A DNA stretch of 64,000 nucleotides from an uncultured Sphingomonadaceae bacterium. GTDB taxonomy: Bacteria > Pseudomonadota > Alphaproteobacteria > Sphingomonadales > Sphingomonadaceae. The notes under the pieces are model-generated. The model searched no databases. It was not told the DNA's origin and saw only the letters and a list, made by a program, of their open reading frames with translations. The stretch covers positions 558,001-622,000 of the forward strand of contig CANMFX010000001.1 of the NCBI GenBank assembly GCA_947497315.1, read 5' to 3'. How positions within the stretch are numbered: position 1 is the first letter of the stretch; each line of letters begins with the position of its first letter. Of this stretch, positions 25,596-35,120 are shown one piece after another. The translations under genes were made by a program, and so were the position numbers.

Positions 25596-26927
25596 ATGGC
25601 AAAGATACAAACACCCCAACCGGTACGCGGCACGCAGGATATATTTGGCGAGGACCAGGAACGGTTCCAGCATGTCGTGGAGACGTTTGAGCGCGTGCGG
25701 CGGCTCTACGGGTTTAAAGGCGTGCAAATGCCGGTGTTTGAGCCGACCGCTGTTTTTGCGCGATCATTGGGCGAAACCACCGATGTCGTATCCAAGGAAA
25801 TGTATAGTTTCGAGGATCGCGGCGGCGATAGCCTGACTTTGCGCCCCGAATTTACCGCCGGAATTTCGCGCGCCTTTCTGACCAATGGCTGGCAGCAACA
25901 TGCGCCGATGAAGCTATCTGCCCACGGCCCGCTATTCCGCTATGAGCGGCCGCAAAAGGGGCGTTATCGCCAGTTCCACCAGCTTGATGCCGAGATTATC
26001 GGCGCGAGTGAGGCGGCGGCGGATGTCGAATTACTATGTTTTGCGGATCAGCTTTTGAACGAACTGGGCATATCCGATGGCGTGACTTTGCAGCTCAATA
26101 CATTGGGTGACTCGGAAAGCCGCGATGCTTGGCGCGATGCCCTGGTGGAGCATTTTCGGGCCCATAAAGCCGATCTGTCCCAAGACAGTCAGGACCGGCT
26201 GGAGCGCAACCCGCTGCGGATTCTCGACAGCAAAGAGCGGCAGGACCGCCCGATTGCCGACAGCGCGCCGGAAATTGATGCCTATCTGTCGGAGGAAGCG
26301 AAGGAATTTTTCGCGCAGGTGACCGAGGGGCTCGATGCTTGCGGCGTGGCATGGACGCGCAACAGCCGGTTGGTGCGCGGGCTCGACTATTATCGTCATA
26401 CCGCGTTTGAATTTGTGACCGACCGGCTGGGCGCGCAGGGTACTGTGCTGGCCGGTGGGCGTTATGACGGCTTGATTGAATCGCTGGGCGGTCCCGCGAC
26501 ACCGGCTGTTGGCTGGGCGGCAGGGATTGAACGACTGGGGATGTTGTTGGATGACGCCGCGCCTGATCCCGTCGAACTGGCGATCTTGCCGATGGGGGAT
26601 GAGGCGACAACCAAGGCCTTGGCGGTGGCAAGTGAAATGCGCCGGACAAAATTTTCGGCGGAAATTTTCGCGCGCGGTAAATTCAAAAAACGGATGGCGC
26701 GCGCCAATCAGGTGGGGGCGCTTGCCGCCATCATTATCGGTGAAGATGAGCTGGCTTCGGGCAAGGTCCAGTTTAAAAATCTGGCCACCGGTGAGCAATC
26801 CGCGTTGGAATTGAACGACGTTATTGAAAAGATGTGGGATTTGAGATTCGCTGAGGACATGGACAGTTTTGAGGCCAATCTCGATGAACTGGAACAGGAA
26901 GTGGCACAATTGGGAGAGAGTGATTGA
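25596..26927 (+). CDS. hisS: Histidyl-tRNA synthetase
   Basis: A 443-residue class II synthetase. It starts with [17 protein letters not shown], has motif 2 in [20 protein letters not shown], the histidine-binding signature [16 protein letters not shown], motif 3 around [13 protein letters not shown], and a C-terminal anticodon domain. It charges tRNA-His. The stop overlaps the prfA start by four bases (TTGA), giving a translation operon hisS-prfA-prmC. The ATG at 25596 has CAAAGGGCAAAT upstream. Confidence 0.97.
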   Translation: MAKIQTPQPVRGTQDIFGEDQERFQHVVETFERVRRLYGFKGVQMPVFEPTAVFARSLGETTDVVSKEMYSFEDRGGDSLTLRPEFTAGISRAFLTNGWQQHAPMKLSAHGPLFRYERPQKGRYRQFHQLDAEIIGASEAAADVELLCFADQLLNELGISDGVTLQLNTLGDSESRDAWRDALVEHFRAHKADLSQDSQDRLERNPLRILDSKERQDRPIADSAPEIDAYLSEEAKEFFAQVTEGLDACGVAWTRNSRLVRGLDYYRHTAFEFVTDRLGAQGTVLAGGRYDGLIESLGGPATPAVGWAAGIERLGMLLDDAAPDPVELAILPMGDEATTKALAVASEMRRTKFSAEIFARGKFKKRMARANQVGALAAIIIGEDELASGKVQFKNLATGEQSALELNDVIEKMWDLRFAEDMDSFEANLDELEQEVAQLGESD

Positions 26928-28000
26928 CCACCATCACACCCCAAAGAATAGCGCAAATCGAAGCGCGCTTTGCCGAGCTGCAGGCGATGATGGCGTCTGG
27001 CAATCTCGACGGCGATAAATTTGTCGAGATCTCCAAGGAATATGCCGAGATCGAGCCGGTAGCCGAAGCCGCGGCCGAGGTTCAGCGCCTGCGCGACGAG
27101 CAGACAGGCCTGGAAGAAATGCTCGCCGGTGATGATGCCGAAATGAAGGCGATGGCCGCCGATGAAGTCGACGACGTCAAGAAAGCGTTGGAAAAAGCCG
27201 AACATGCGCTGGCGTTGAAATTGTTGCCGAGGGACAGCGCCGATGATCGCCCTGCCATGCTCGAAATTCGTGCCGGCACCGGCGGAGACGAGGCGGCACT
27301 TTTCGCCGGGGACCTCTACCGCATGTACAGCCGCTTTGCCGATGAGCAGGGCTGGAAGGTCGAGTTGATCTCGGCCAATGCGTCGGAAGTCGGTGGGTTC
27401 AAGGAAGTGGTTGCGAATATCAATGGCAAGGGCGTGTTCGCGAAGCTGAAATTCGAATCCGGTGTGCACCGGGTGCAGCGCGTACCCGAAACGGAAAGCG
27501 GCGGGCGGATTCATACCTCGGCGGCAACGGTCGCGATTCTCCCGGAACCAGAAGAAGTCGATATCGACATCCGTACTGAAGACCTGCGCATCGACACCTA
27601 TCGGGCGAGCGGCGCGGGCGGTCAGCATGTCAACAAGACTGACAGTGCGATTCGCATCACCCATTTGCCGACCGGGCTGGTGGTACAATGTCAGGACGGC
27701 AAGTCGCAGCATAAGAATAAGGCGCAAGCGATGAAAGTGCTTGCCGCGCGGCTCTATGAGCAGAAACGCGATGCGGTGCAAAGCGAGGAAGCGGAAGCGC
27801 GCAAGTCGATGGTCGGCTCTGGCGACCGTTCCGAACGTATCCGCACCTATAATTATCCGCAAGGCCGGGTGACCGATCATCGGATCAACCTGACGCTGCA
27901 CAAATTGCCCGAAATTGTCGAAGGCGGCGGCTTGGGTGAGATGGTCGATGCCCTGATTGCCGAGGATGAGGCCAGCCGGCTTGCCAATCTGGATGGCTGA
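26924..28000 (+). CDS. prfA: Peptide chain release factor 1
   Basis: A 358-residue RF1 with the GGQ motif in [16 protein letters not shown], whose glutamine is methylated by PrmC, and the codon-recognition loop near [16 protein letters not shown] and [16 protein letters not shown]. It ends translation at UAA and UAG. The start is TTG at 26924 overlapping the hisS stop; this non-ATG start gives a first residue that fits the family. The next gene, prmC, starts inside its last codons. Confidence 0.97.
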   Translation: MTTITPQRIAQIEARFAELQAMMASGNLDGDKFVEISKEYAEIEPVAEAAAEVQRLRDEQTGLEEMLAGDDAEMKAMAADEVDDVKKALEKAEHALALKLLPRDSADDRPAMLEIRAGTGGDEAALFAGDLYRMYSRFADEQGWKVELISANASEVGGFKEVVANINGKGVFAKLKFESGVHRVQRVPETESGGRIHTSAATVAILPEPEEVDIDIRTEDLRIDTYRASGAGGQHVNKTDSAIRITHLPTGLVVQCQDGKSQHKNKAQAMKVLAARLYEQKRDAVQSEEAEARKSMVGSGDRSERIRTYNYPQGRVTDHRINLTLHKLPEIVEGGGLGEMVDALIAEDEASRLANLDG

Positions 28001-28838
28001 CATCGCTGCGGCATTACGAAATGCGGCGCAGGCTCTGGGATCGGTCAGCGATACGCCGCGTCTGGATGCAGAATTGCTGATGGCGCATCTTTTGGGGATC
28101 GATCGGGAGCAGTTGTTGCTGGATTTGCCAAAGCTGACCGTTCCGGAAGGTTTTGCAGAGCTGCTGGAGCGCCGCAAAGCGCACGAACCCGTGGCGCATA
28201 TCATTGGTGAGCGGGAGTTCTGGAGCCTGCTGTTTCATGTCAGTCCCGATGTCCTGATTCCCCGTCCCGATAGCGAAATTCTGATCGAAACAGCTGTGCA
28301 AATCGGCAAGATTCATCCACCGGCACGCATATTGGATCTCGGGACAGGAAGCGGGGCGCTGTTGCTTGCCACATTGTCCGAATTTCCAGAAGCGCAGGGC
28401 GTGGGAATGGATGCCAGCGCTCCGGCTTTGGCGATCGCCCATAACAATGCTGATCGCCTGCGACTCAGCGATCGGGCGCGTTTTATATTGCAGGACTGGA
28501 CAGTAGCGGGCTGGACACAGTTCCTGAATGGTCCGTTTGACCTGATTCTTGCGAACCCGCCCTATGTATCAACCAAGGCCGAATTATCCCGCGAAGTGGC
28601 TGACTTTGAGCCCCATCAGGCGTTATTTGCCGGCGCGCAAGGCATGGATGGTTATGAAATCATCATACCGGTGCTGGGGGAGCTATTGTCCGAAAATGGC
28701 ACCGCGCTTCTGGAAATAGGTTTTGATCAGGCTAATCTGGTAACAAAACTGGCCGGGAAACATAGCTATCATGTTGAATGCAAACAGGATTTGGGTGGTA
28801 ATGACAGGCTTCTCGTCCTGCGACGGCGCACCGGCTGA
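27993..28838 (+). CDS. prmC: Release factor glutamine methyltransferase PrmC
   Basis: A 281-residue SAM-dependent enzyme that methylates the GGQ glutamine of release factors. It has the N-terminal helical domain, SAM motif I in [16 protein letters not shown] and the catalytic NPPY in [12 protein letters not shown]. The ATG at 27993 ([11 protein letters not shown]) overlaps the last eight bases of prfA; an upstream in-frame start at 27957 is inside prfA and less likely. Coupling with its substrate gene prfA is the usual arrangement. Confidence 0.95.
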   Translation: MADIAAALRNAAQALGSVSDTPRLDAELLMAHLLGIDREQLLLDLPKLTVPEGFAELLERRKAHEPVAHIIGEREFWSLLFHVSPDVLIPRPDSEILIETAVQIGKIHPPARILDLGTGSGALLLATLSEFPEAQGVGMDASAPALAIAHNNADRLRLSDRARFILQDWTVAGWTQFLNGPFDLILANPPYVSTKAELSREVADFEPHQALFAGAQGMDGYEIIIPVLGELLSENGTALLEIGFDQANLVTKLAGKHSYHVECKQDLGGNDRLLVLRRRTG

Positions 28839-29081
28839 TAAAAATCACTTGGTTTTGGCTTATGAAGGCGCTAAGGATGTTTCAGGCCCAGATGATTTCT
28901 GGCAATTTCCCTAAAATCGCTGGCCTACCCCCATATAGATAATATTGCTGATGTCCGGCGATCTTTTATCTTCTTTGGGTTGCTGCGGATCATGTGATGG
29001 GCGGCACGGGCACTGCCTTTGTGGCGGTAAAATAACAGGAAAGACCGAGTTTATTAACGGTATAAGGACACCCAGAATTTG

Positions 29082-29774
29082 ATGAATAATCGTCAGGCCG
29101 GCGGCCGTCGCCGTGGCCGGAACAACAATAATCGCAATCAGGGCAACCGCGGTGGCGGCGGTATGGACCGGGAAAACCGGATCGACAACCGCGCGCGCGG
29201 CAATGCGGCCCAGATGCTGGATAAATACAAAAAAATGGCGCAGGATGCCCAGGTGAATGGCGACCGCGTCAATGCCGAATATTATCATCAATTTGCCGAC
29301 CATTATTTCCGGGTGAACGCAGACAGCCAGGCGCGCCGCGAAGAGCAGCGATTGGCCCGCGAGGAACAACGAAACCAGAATAATGACCGCAATGACACTG
29401 CCAATGACACTGCCAATGACACTGCCGATGACACTGCCGATCAGGATGATCGCGGACGTCCGCAGCGCGGACGCCGGCCCAAGGCGGATGATCAGCCGGA
29501 AAAAGCAGCCGGTTCAGACGGTCAGGATAATGTGGACGCGCCAGCTGAGAAAAAGCCTGTCCGTGCGCGCCGCCCGCGCAAACCGGCCGCTGAAGCCGCA
29601 GAAGCCAATGGCGAATCAAATGGTCTGGATGCCAGCGCTTTGCCTCCCGCCATTTCGATCAAATCGGATGATGGTTCTGATAGTGAGGCTGAGGCAAAAC
29701 CGGTTCGCAAGCGCCGGACAGTAAAAGCCAAAGCGGTGGAAGCCGAAACAACACCGGAAGGCGACGCAGCCTAA
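29082..29774 (+). CDS. DUF4167 protein with low-complexity tail
   Basis: A 230-residue very polar protein. The first 30 residues are Arg/Asn/Gly-rich (RRRGRNNNNRNQGNRGGGG), resembling RNA-binding RGG tails, followed by the DUF4167 domain at about 30-90 (GNAAQMLDKYKKMAQDAQ, then AEYYHQFADHYFRV). The rest is disordered, with an NDTA tetrapeptide repeat at 104-119 and acidic/basic blocks up to an RKRRTVKAKA end. DUF4167 is an alphaproteobacterial family of unknown function that often follows hisS-prfA-prmC, so a link with ribosomes or RNA is plausible. The ATG at 29082 is preferred over a TTG three bases upstream. Confidence 0.9.
   Translation: MNNRQAGGRRRGRNNNNRNQGNRGGGGMDRENRIDNRARGNAAQMLDKYKKMAQDAQVNGDRVNAEYYHQFADHYFRVNADSQARREEQRLAREEQRNQNNDRNDTANDTANDTADDTADQDDRGRPQRGRRPKADDQPEKAAGSDGQDNVDAPAEKKPVRARRPRKPAAEAAEANGESNGLDASALPPAISIKSDDGSDSEAEAKPVRKRRTVKAKAVEAETTPEGDAA
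29391..29438 (+). repeat. Four 12-bp tandem repeats inside the DUF4167 gene
   Basis: Four units of AATGACACTGCC (the last one GATGACACTGCC) lie head to tail in frame and encode NDTA, NDTA, NDTA, DDTA. The unit is a multiple of three, so changes in copy number keep the frame and only alter linker length. Confidence 0.95.
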
Positions 29775-29775
29775 G

Positions 29776-30525
29776 TCACTCTGACTTTTCGGTTAAAGCA
29801 CTATTGAGCCATCCCGGCAAATCCAGCCCGTCAAGATCGTCAATGCGGCGATGTTCGATGGACAATCCGAGATCGGGATAGGCCACGCGCTGACGCTTTT
29901 CGTCGGCCTGATCCAGCGGCACTACGACCAGTCGGCGATTGATCTTTTGCCGATAGTTCATCCGCGCCGTGTTTTCCTGCCCAACATAGCAGCCCTTGGT
30001 AAAGCTGACGCCGTTCAGTTCGGTCGCATTGCATTCCAGCCACAAGGTTTTGTCGCTACCCAGTTCTTCCTGGCCTTCGGTCACACCAAGCGAAAGACGT
30101 TGGGCTTTATAGGCAGAATCGGCGCTTTCGTCTTTCTGACTGTCGTTCAGCCAGCGATGACCCAGAGCTGTGAGTCGCGGATCAGTTGGTTTTCCGGCCG
30201 CATCACGGGACCAGTGTACGGTGATGGCTTCGTCCATCTCGATCCCGATCTTCCGGCGCAGGCGATAGAGTTTCAGGCGCTTCGCCAGCGCTTCGGCATG
30301 CTCCTTTTCACAGTCGATCAGGATGTCATCACCATCGGCCCACAGGAAAAAGTCGAACAGTGTTTTGCCCTGGGCCGTAAGCAGGGCCGCCCATTGCGGC
30401 GCGCCTGGCTGGACGGCCTGCATATCCTGCGTGACAAGCCCCTGCAGGAATTCCCGGCAGTCTTCGCTATCATCGCTAGCAGATATGCGGATCACCGCGC
30501 GTTCATTTAGTCTGGTTTCGGTCAT
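29776..30525 (-). CDS. ygfZ: Folate-binding protein YgfZ
   Basis: A 249-residue GcvT-fold protein with the hallmark KGCYVGQENTAR, equal to the K-x-C-x-x-G-Q-E motif of YgfZ, whose cysteine is essential. YgfZ uses tetrahydrofolate and supports repair or assembly of certain Fe-S enzymes such as MiaB. It ends two bases after the convergent DUF4167 gene and is divergent from pyrC, with 44 bases between the two starts. Confidence 0.94.
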   Translation of the reverse strand: MTETRLNERAVIRISASDDSEDCREFLQGLVTQDMQAVQPGAPQWAALLTAQGKTLFDFFLWADGDDILIDCEKEHAEALAKRLKLYRLRRKIGIEMDEAITVHWSRDAAGKPTDPRLTALGHRWLNDSQKDESADSAYKAQRLSLGVTEGQEELGSDKTLWLECNATELNGVSFTKGCYVGQENTARMNYRQKINRRLVVVPLDQADEKRQRVAYPDLGLSIEHRRIDDLDGLDLPGWLNSALTEKSE

Positions 30526-30569
30526 GCAGATTAGGTAGGGACGCTCAGCGTTAAAAGAAAGCCCGAACC

Positions 30570-31616
30570 ATGAATCAATCGCCCGACCAGATTACCATCC
30601 GCCAGCCGGATGACTGGCATGTCCATCTGCGTGATGGCGATATGTTGCGGTCAGTGGCCAGCTATACGGCGCGGCAATTTGCCCGGGCCATTGTCATGCC
30701 CAACCTGTCGCCGCCGGTAACGGACAGCGCCAGTGCGGCGGCGTATCGGAAACGGATTTTGGCGGCGGTCCCGGATCATGCAGCGTTCACGCCGCTGATG
30801 ACCTGTTATCTGACCGACACTTCCGATGCGCAGGATATGGCGCAGGGCTTTGAGAGCGGTGTGTTTACCGCCGCCAAGCTTTATCCCGCCAATGCGACGA
30901 CCAACAGCTCTCATGGCGTTACTGACGTCAGCAATATCACGCCAGTGCTAGAGCAGATGCAGGATATCGGCATGCCGCTATTGATCCACGGTGAAGTTAC
31001 CGATGCGGATGTGGATGTGTTTGACCGGGAAGCGGTGTTTATCGACCGCACTCTGTCGAAAATCGTCGCACAATTGCCGGAACTGAAAGTGGTGTTCGAG
31101 CATATCACCACCGCCGGCGCTGTGGATTTCGTGAACGCCGCGGGTCCCAATGTTGGCGCGACGATCACACCGCAACATCTTCATATCAATCGCAATGCCA
31201 TGTTTCAGGGCGGGATTCGCCCGCACGCCTATTGCCTGCCTGTGGCCAAGCGCGAACAACACCGATTGGCTTTGCGTAAAGCGGCGACATCGGGGTCGCC
31301 GAAATATTTTCTCGGCACAGACAGCGCGCCGCATGAAGTCCACGCCAAGGAATCAGCCTGTGGTTGTGCTGGTATCTTCAACGCGCCTTATGCGCTGGAA
31401 AGCTATGCCGCGGTTTTTGAGGAGGAAGGTGCGTTGGGCAAGCTGGAAGGCTTTGCGTCGGAACATGGCCCTAATTTTTATGGCCTGCCGCTCAACGAAG
31501 GCACCGTTACTTTGAAGCGATCCGCGATCACAGTGCCGGACAATATCGAAGCGGGCGGGGCGACGATCGTACCTTTTCACGCCGGACAAGAACTGCGTTG
31601 GCAAATTGCCGGGTAA
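30570..31616 (+). CDS. pyrC: Dihydroorotase (class II)
   Basis: A 348-residue class II dihydroorotase. It has the metal ligands in [13 protein letters not shown] (H-x-H), the carboxylated lysine in [15 protein letters not shown], histidines in LLIHGEVTD and [10 protein letters not shown], and the aspartate in GTDSAPHE. It closes N-carbamoylaspartate to dihydroorotate in pyrimidine synthesis. Length and motif order are standard. It converges on rarD with six bases between stops. Confidence 0.97.
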   Translation: MNQSPDQITIRQPDDWHVHLRDGDMLRSVASYTARQFARAIVMPNLSPPVTDSASAAAYRKRILAAVPDHAAFTPLMTCYLTDTSDAQDMAQGFESGVFTAAKLYPANATTNSSHGVTDVSNITPVLEQMQDIGMPLLIHGEVTDADVDVFDREAVFIDRTLSKIVAQLPELKVVFEHITTAGAVDFVNAAGPNVGATITPQHLHINRNAMFQGGIRPHAYCLPVAKREQHRLALRKAATSGSPKYFLGTDSAPHEVHAKESACGCAGIFNAPYALESYAAVFEEEGALGKLEGFASEHGPNFYGLPLNEGTVTLKRSAITVPDNIEAGGATIVPFHAGQELRWQIAG

Positions 31617-31622
31617 GGGGAA

Positions 31623-32540
31623 CTAAGTCGCAGCCGTTTTCTTGCTGGCGCCGCCAAAAATCGCGTCGGCGGAGAATATCGCAAGGCTGATCCAGATCAG
31701 GATGAAGCAGATGATATGCGACGTCGTAAGCGGCTCGCGATAGAGCAATACTCCAATCAGAAATTGCAGCGTCGGTGCAATATATTGCGTTAGTCCGATT
31801 GTGCTAAGCTTCATTTTCTTTACGGCCGCCGCAAATAGCATCAGCGGCGTGGCCGTAACTATTGCACCGCCAAGCAGCAGTATATCGATGGTGAGATTAT
31901 CACCAAGATGGGTGGTCGTGGTCGGCGTTGTGGTACCAAAAGTGATCCAGCCGATGAACAGCAGGAACGGCAAAAGCAGATAGCTCGTCTCGACAGTCAG
32001 CCCGACGATTGGACCGACATCAGTAATTTTGCGGGCCAAGCCGTATAGTCCCCATGACCCCGCCAGTGCGAGACTGATCCACAGAGTCTGCCATGCCTCC
32101 ATCGCGAGGATGGAAACGCCAATGGCGGCTATGCCGACGGCGATCCACTGGTTACGACTCAGCTTTTCCTTGAGGAAGATGTTAGCGAGAAAAACGCTGA
32201 GCAATGGGCTGATGAAATAGCCGAGGCTGGCTGCGAGAATGTGGTTTTCCTGAATGGCCCAGACATAGACGAGCCAGTTAACGGTAATGAGCAGGGCGGT
32301 CGCCAGCAAGGGCCCACGTATTTTTGGTTCTGCCCAAGCGACGCGCAGACCGGATAGATTTTTACGGAAATAGAGGATGATCAAAAGGACCGGCACCGAC
32401 CAGACAATCCGGTGGGCGACTACCTCAAGCGGGGCAACGCTCTCTAACAGTTTGAAATAGATCGGCATTACGCCCCAGATGATGCAAGCAAGAAATGCCT
32501 GTAAGAGCCCCAGTCGGCTGGTGGATGCTTGGCCCGTCAT
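31623..32540 (-). CDS. rarD: RarD/EamA-family transporter
   Basis: A 305-residue membrane protein with about ten helices in two EamA repeats, beginning GLLQAFLACIIWGVMPIYFK, typical of RarD. E. coli RarD was reported as chloramphenicol-sensitive related; the physiological substrate is unknown, probably a metabolite. The ATG at 32540 (MTGQASTS) is preferred to an upstream start at 32576 that adds an arginine-rich leader. The second repeat carries ESSYLLLPFLL-like segments, here ETSYLLLPFLLFIGW. Confidence 0.9.
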   Translation of the reverse strand: MTGQASTSRLGLLQAFLACIIWGVMPIYFKLLESVAPLEVVAHRIVWSVPVLLIILYFRKNLSGLRVAWAEPKIRGPLLATALLITVNWLVYVWAIQENHILAASLGYFISPLLSVFLANIFLKEKLSRNQWIAVGIAAIGVSILAMEAWQTLWISLALAGSWGLYGLARKITDVGPIVGLTVETSYLLLPFLLFIGWITFGTTTPTTTTHLGDNLTIDILLLGGAIVTATPLMLFAAAVKKMKLSTIGLTQYIAPTLQFLIGVLLYREPLTTSHIICFILIWISLAIFSADAIFGGASKKTAAT

Positions 32541-32803
32541 AGCATAGCGCCTAGGCCTCGGCCGATGGAGTGGCAATATAAATTAGCTTGGGCCGCTGAT
32601 AAATTAGCTGTCCTACAGGACCGCGATTGGGTTGTGATCCGTGCTATGGATATGACGCGATCTTATTGGATATTTCCGGTTACGGGCCAGCTCGCCGTCC
32701 AGAAGACTCGGCTCTGCAGAATTTCGCCCCTTTACCGCGCAAAATTTGTCGCCTTTTGCGGGCGGCTTTTCGATTGTGCGGCCGCTGACGTAAAGACGGG
32801 GGA

Positions 32804-33025
32804 TCAGATAATCCCGCCACCTATCCACAAGCGAAAGGCACAGATGCACATGACGATCAGGCAGAAATACATGCCACTGCTGCGTGAAGAAATCAGACCG
32901 AACAGAGCGCCAACGCCAGCAATGGGTAAAATCAGCCAGTTGGTCCAGCCGAGAAGTGGAACAAGTCCGACAAAAGCCAATATGAGGGCGATGCCGCCGA
33001 TGAGTATAGAAATTAGATTAGCCAT
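32804..33025 (-). CDS. Small membrane protein of unknown function
   Basis: A 73-residue hydrophobic protein with three likely helices: ILIGGIALILAFVGLVPLLG, WLILPIAGVGALFGLI and GMYFCLIVMCICAFRLWIG. The ATG at 33025 (MANLIS) fits better than an upstream start at 33049. It resembles short DUF-type inner-membrane proteins but I cannot name the family. It stands alone: 263 bases separate it from the rarD start, where I see no other gene. Confidence 0.65.
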   Translation of the reverse strand: MANLISILIGGIALILAFVGLVPLLGWTNWLILPIAGVGALFGLISSRSSGMYFCLIVMCICAFRLWIGGGII

Positions 33026-33113
33026 AACTGTATTATAGGTATAGTGCACCGATTTTGCAAGTGTTTCTATGGAGATAAGCCTAGGATAACAGGGCGTTTA
33101 AGGGAGGAAGACC

Positions 33114-33665
33114 ATGGATATCAATGAAATCAGGATAGAAACCGAGCGGCTGATCCTGCGGCCACCCAATGCCGGTGACTTTGACGGCTGGGCGGCGTTT
33201 CAGGCGGATGAGGAAACCATGACCTATCTGGGCGGCGTCAAAAGCCGGGCGGAAAGCTGGCGTGATCTGTGCGGCATGGTCGGTGCCTGGCACGTGCGGG
33301 GCTATGCGATGTTCTCTCTGATCCTGAAGGATAGCGATCAATGGATCGGCCGGATCGGCCCCTGGTATCCCGAGGGCTGGCCCGGCACGGAAGTGGGCTG
33401 GGGTGTTGCGCCGGACTATGCCGGAAAAGGCTATGCGCTGGAGGCCGCGGTGGCGAGCATGAACTATGCGGTGGATGATCTGGGCTGGAGCGATATCTGT
33501 CATACGATTGACCCGGAGAACCGCGCATCGATCAAACTGGCCGAGCGGGTGGGCTCGAGCAATCGCGGACCGACGAAGCTGCCAAAACCCTATCAGGATG
33601 CGCGGGTTGACGACTGGGGGCAATCGCGCGATCAATGGCTGGAAAATAGAAAGCAGTTCCAATAA
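33114..33665 (+). CDS. GNAT acetyltransferase of RimJ/RimL type
   Basis: A 183-residue acetyltransferase opening with RIETERLILRPPNAGDFDG, the usual RimJ/RimL-like start, with EVGWGVAPDYAGKGYALEA as the acetyl-CoA site and a closing segment DPENRASIKLAERVG. Members modify ribosomal proteins, amino acids or antibiotics; the substrate is unknown. A clear AGGGAGGAAG sits just before the ATG. The DUF1330 gene follows after 37 bases on the same strand. Confidence 0.92.
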   Translation: MDINEIRIETERLILRPPNAGDFDGWAAFQADEETMTYLGGVKSRAESWRDLCGMVGAWHVRGYAMFSLILKDSDQWIGRIGPWYPEGWPGTEVGWGVAPDYAGKGYALEAAVASMNYAVDDLGWSDICHTIDPENRASIKLAERVGSSNRGPTKLPKPYQDARVDDWGQSRDQWLENRKQFQ

Positions 33666-33702
33666 GCTGCGAATGAACAAGAGCATAAGGGAGAGTGTGC
33701 AA

Positions 33703-34140
33703 ATGGCAGAAGATCGATATCTGGATCCAACGCGGGAACATTTTGATGCGTTTAAGGCGCTGCCTCGCGATGTGCCGATCAACATGCTCAATCTGCTCCG
33801 CTTCCACGAGCACGCGCAATATCCCGCAGATCATCCCAATGCTGCGCAAGGTTGGAGCGGTGCGCGGGCATATGAGGAATATGGCAAGACCAGTGGGCCG
33901 ATTTTCAAACGGGTTGGCGGGACGATTATCTGGCGCGGCAAGATGGAAGTCATGGTCATCGGTCCGGATGACAAGCAGTGGGATAGCTCGTTCATTGCCC
34001 GCTATCCGAATAGCGGCGCGTTTCTGGAGATGGTCACGGATCCGGAATATCAAAAAGCGGTCATCAACCGGCAGGCGGCTGTCCTGACTTCCAGACTCAT
34101 CCGATTCGGCGAAATTGACGGGCCGGACGGGTTCGGTTGA
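33703..34140 (+). CDS. DUF1330-like protein
   Basis: A 145-residue soluble protein with a dimeric alpha-beta barrel look: NMLNLLRFHEHAQYP, then RAYEEYGKTSGPIFKRVGG, then RGKMEVMVIGPDDKQWDS and FIARYPNSGAFLEMVTDPEY. These match the DUF1330 pattern, a family of small proteins with ferredoxin-like fold and no assigned reaction. The ATG at 33703 begins MAEDRYLDP; earlier starts lie within the acetyltransferase gene. Probably cotranscribed with that gene. Confidence 0.85.
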   Translation: MAEDRYLDPTREHFDAFKALPRDVPINMLNLLRFHEHAQYPADHPNAAQGWSGARAYEEYGKTSGPIFKRVGGTIIWRGKMEVMVIGPDDKQWDSSFIARYPNSGAFLEMVTDPEYQKAVINRQAAVLTSRLIRFGEIDGPDGFG

Positions 34141-34163
34141 GAATCCCGATTTGGGACAGGCGG

Positions 34164-34211
34164 TTAACAGAAGATTGGCGGTTTAACCATATTTCCTAAC
34201 AGAAAATTAAC
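34164..34211 (+). promoter_or_regulatory. Cluster of TTAAC half-sites (CtrA-like) before a lipoprotein gene
   Basis: Within 48 bases there are TTAAC at 34164, TTAAC at 34183, and CTAA-N7-TTAAC at 34196-34211. The last differs from the CtrA consensus TTAA-N7-TTAAC by one base. It ends 43 bases before the start of the lipoprotein gene, a good position for activation by the cell-cycle regulator CtrA. The assignment is from motif only. Confidence 0.5.
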
Positions 34212-34254
34212 GCTTTTTGGTGCAATTGTTCGGGTATATTCAGGAGCATATTGC

Positions 34255-35013
34255 ATGACACACCTATCCCGTTCCCTCTTGCTGACGGCCACGGCATTTA
34301 CTTTGCCGTTGACCCTGGCTGCCTGCGGAAGCAACGAAGGCAATGAAGCGGAACTGGCCGAGCTGGACGATAACCTGACGGCCGATCCGGCAATGAACGA
34401 TGCTCTGGAAGACCAGATTTTGGTTGATCCTGATCTTACCGATCAGGCAAATACTAACGCGATCCGCGGTGCCAATGGCGCGATTGATGGCAAGGTCCCG
34501 CCCGCGGGTGGCAAGGCTTATGCTACCGCCCAGTTTGAAGGCAAGATGCTGAGCGCGCCCAAGCCGCGCAACATGACATCGGACGACGAATGCACCAGCT
34601 GTGCCGGTTCAGAAGGCATAACTCTGGGAGCGAAAGCCGAGGCGCAGGCAGCACAGCGCGGCAAAGGCACATGTGACCAGAAATTGAGCTATGATATGGG
34701 CTGGGCCAACCGGATGCCACCGGAGTTCCCGGTTTATCCCAAAGCCAATGTCCAGGAAGCAGCCGGCGTTGAAGGCGGACTATGCGATATTCGCGTGGTC
34801 AGCTTCTCTACCGCCAGTCCGATTAAGAATGTCGTCGACTATTATTACACGCAGGCCAAACGTGGCGGCTATAGCGCGGAATATCTGCTGCGTGGCAGTG
34901 AACATGTATTGGGCGGAACACGCGGCAATGATGATGGTGCTTTTGTGATCACGCTCAACAAGCGATCCGGCGGCGGAACGGTAGTTGATATCGTTGCCAA
35001 TAACGGGCGCTAA
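34255..35013 (+). CDS. Lipoprotein of unknown function
   Basis: A 252-residue protein with a lipoprotein signal ending in LAAC (Cys24), an acidic stretch of about 50 residues rich in Asp, Glu and Asn, then a domain with four cysteines (DECTSCAGSEG, GTCDQKLSY, GLCDIRVVS) and a C-terminal part starting NVVDYYYTQAKRGGYSAEYL. The last part resembles a domain that recurs in sphingomonad lipoproteins with no known function. It stands alone between a CtrA-like box cluster and a hairpin terminator, so it is likely a monocistronic, growth-regulated envelope gene. Confidence 0.85.
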   Translation: MTHLSRSLLLTATAFTLPLTLAACGSNEGNEAELAELDDNLTADPAMNDALEDQILVDPDLTDQANTNAIRGANGAIDGKVPPAGGKAYATAQFEGKMLSAPKPRNMTSDDECTSCAGSEGITLGAKAEAQAAQRGKGTCDQKLSYDMGWANRMPPEFPVYPKANVQEAAGVEGGLCDIRVVSFSTASPIKNVVDYYYTQAKRGGYSAEYLLRGSEHVLGGTRGNDDGAFVITLNKRSGGGTVVDIVANNGR

Positions 35014-35083
35014 GACACAAAGAAATTACCGCGAATAAGTTACCGACGCCAGATTTTCGCATTTCACATATCTGGCACAGGAA

Positions 35084-35107
35084 GGGGCGGCTTCGGCGGC
35101 CCCTTTT
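35084..35107 (+). terminator. Terminator with UUCG tetraloop between convergent genes
   Basis: GGGGC (35084-35088) pairs with GCCCC (35099-35103), and inside it GC-TTCG-GC (35090-35097) forms a stable UUCG tetraloop; TTTT follows at 35104-35107. It lies 70 bases after the lipoprotein stop and 13 bases before the convergent SDR stop, so it may serve both strands. Confidence 0.7.
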
Positions 35108-35120
35108 CCTATGGTGCAGG

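Noticed and set aside
26708-28204. A 498-codon open frame on the minus strand across hisS and prfA
   Set aside because: It is antisense to two certain genes with full family motifs, has no recognisable domain and uses rare-looking residue composition. It is a shadow of GC-rich coding DNA.
29391-29438. Direct repeats that might be a CRISPR array
   Set aside because: The units are 12 bp, contiguous without spacers, and lie in frame in a gene.
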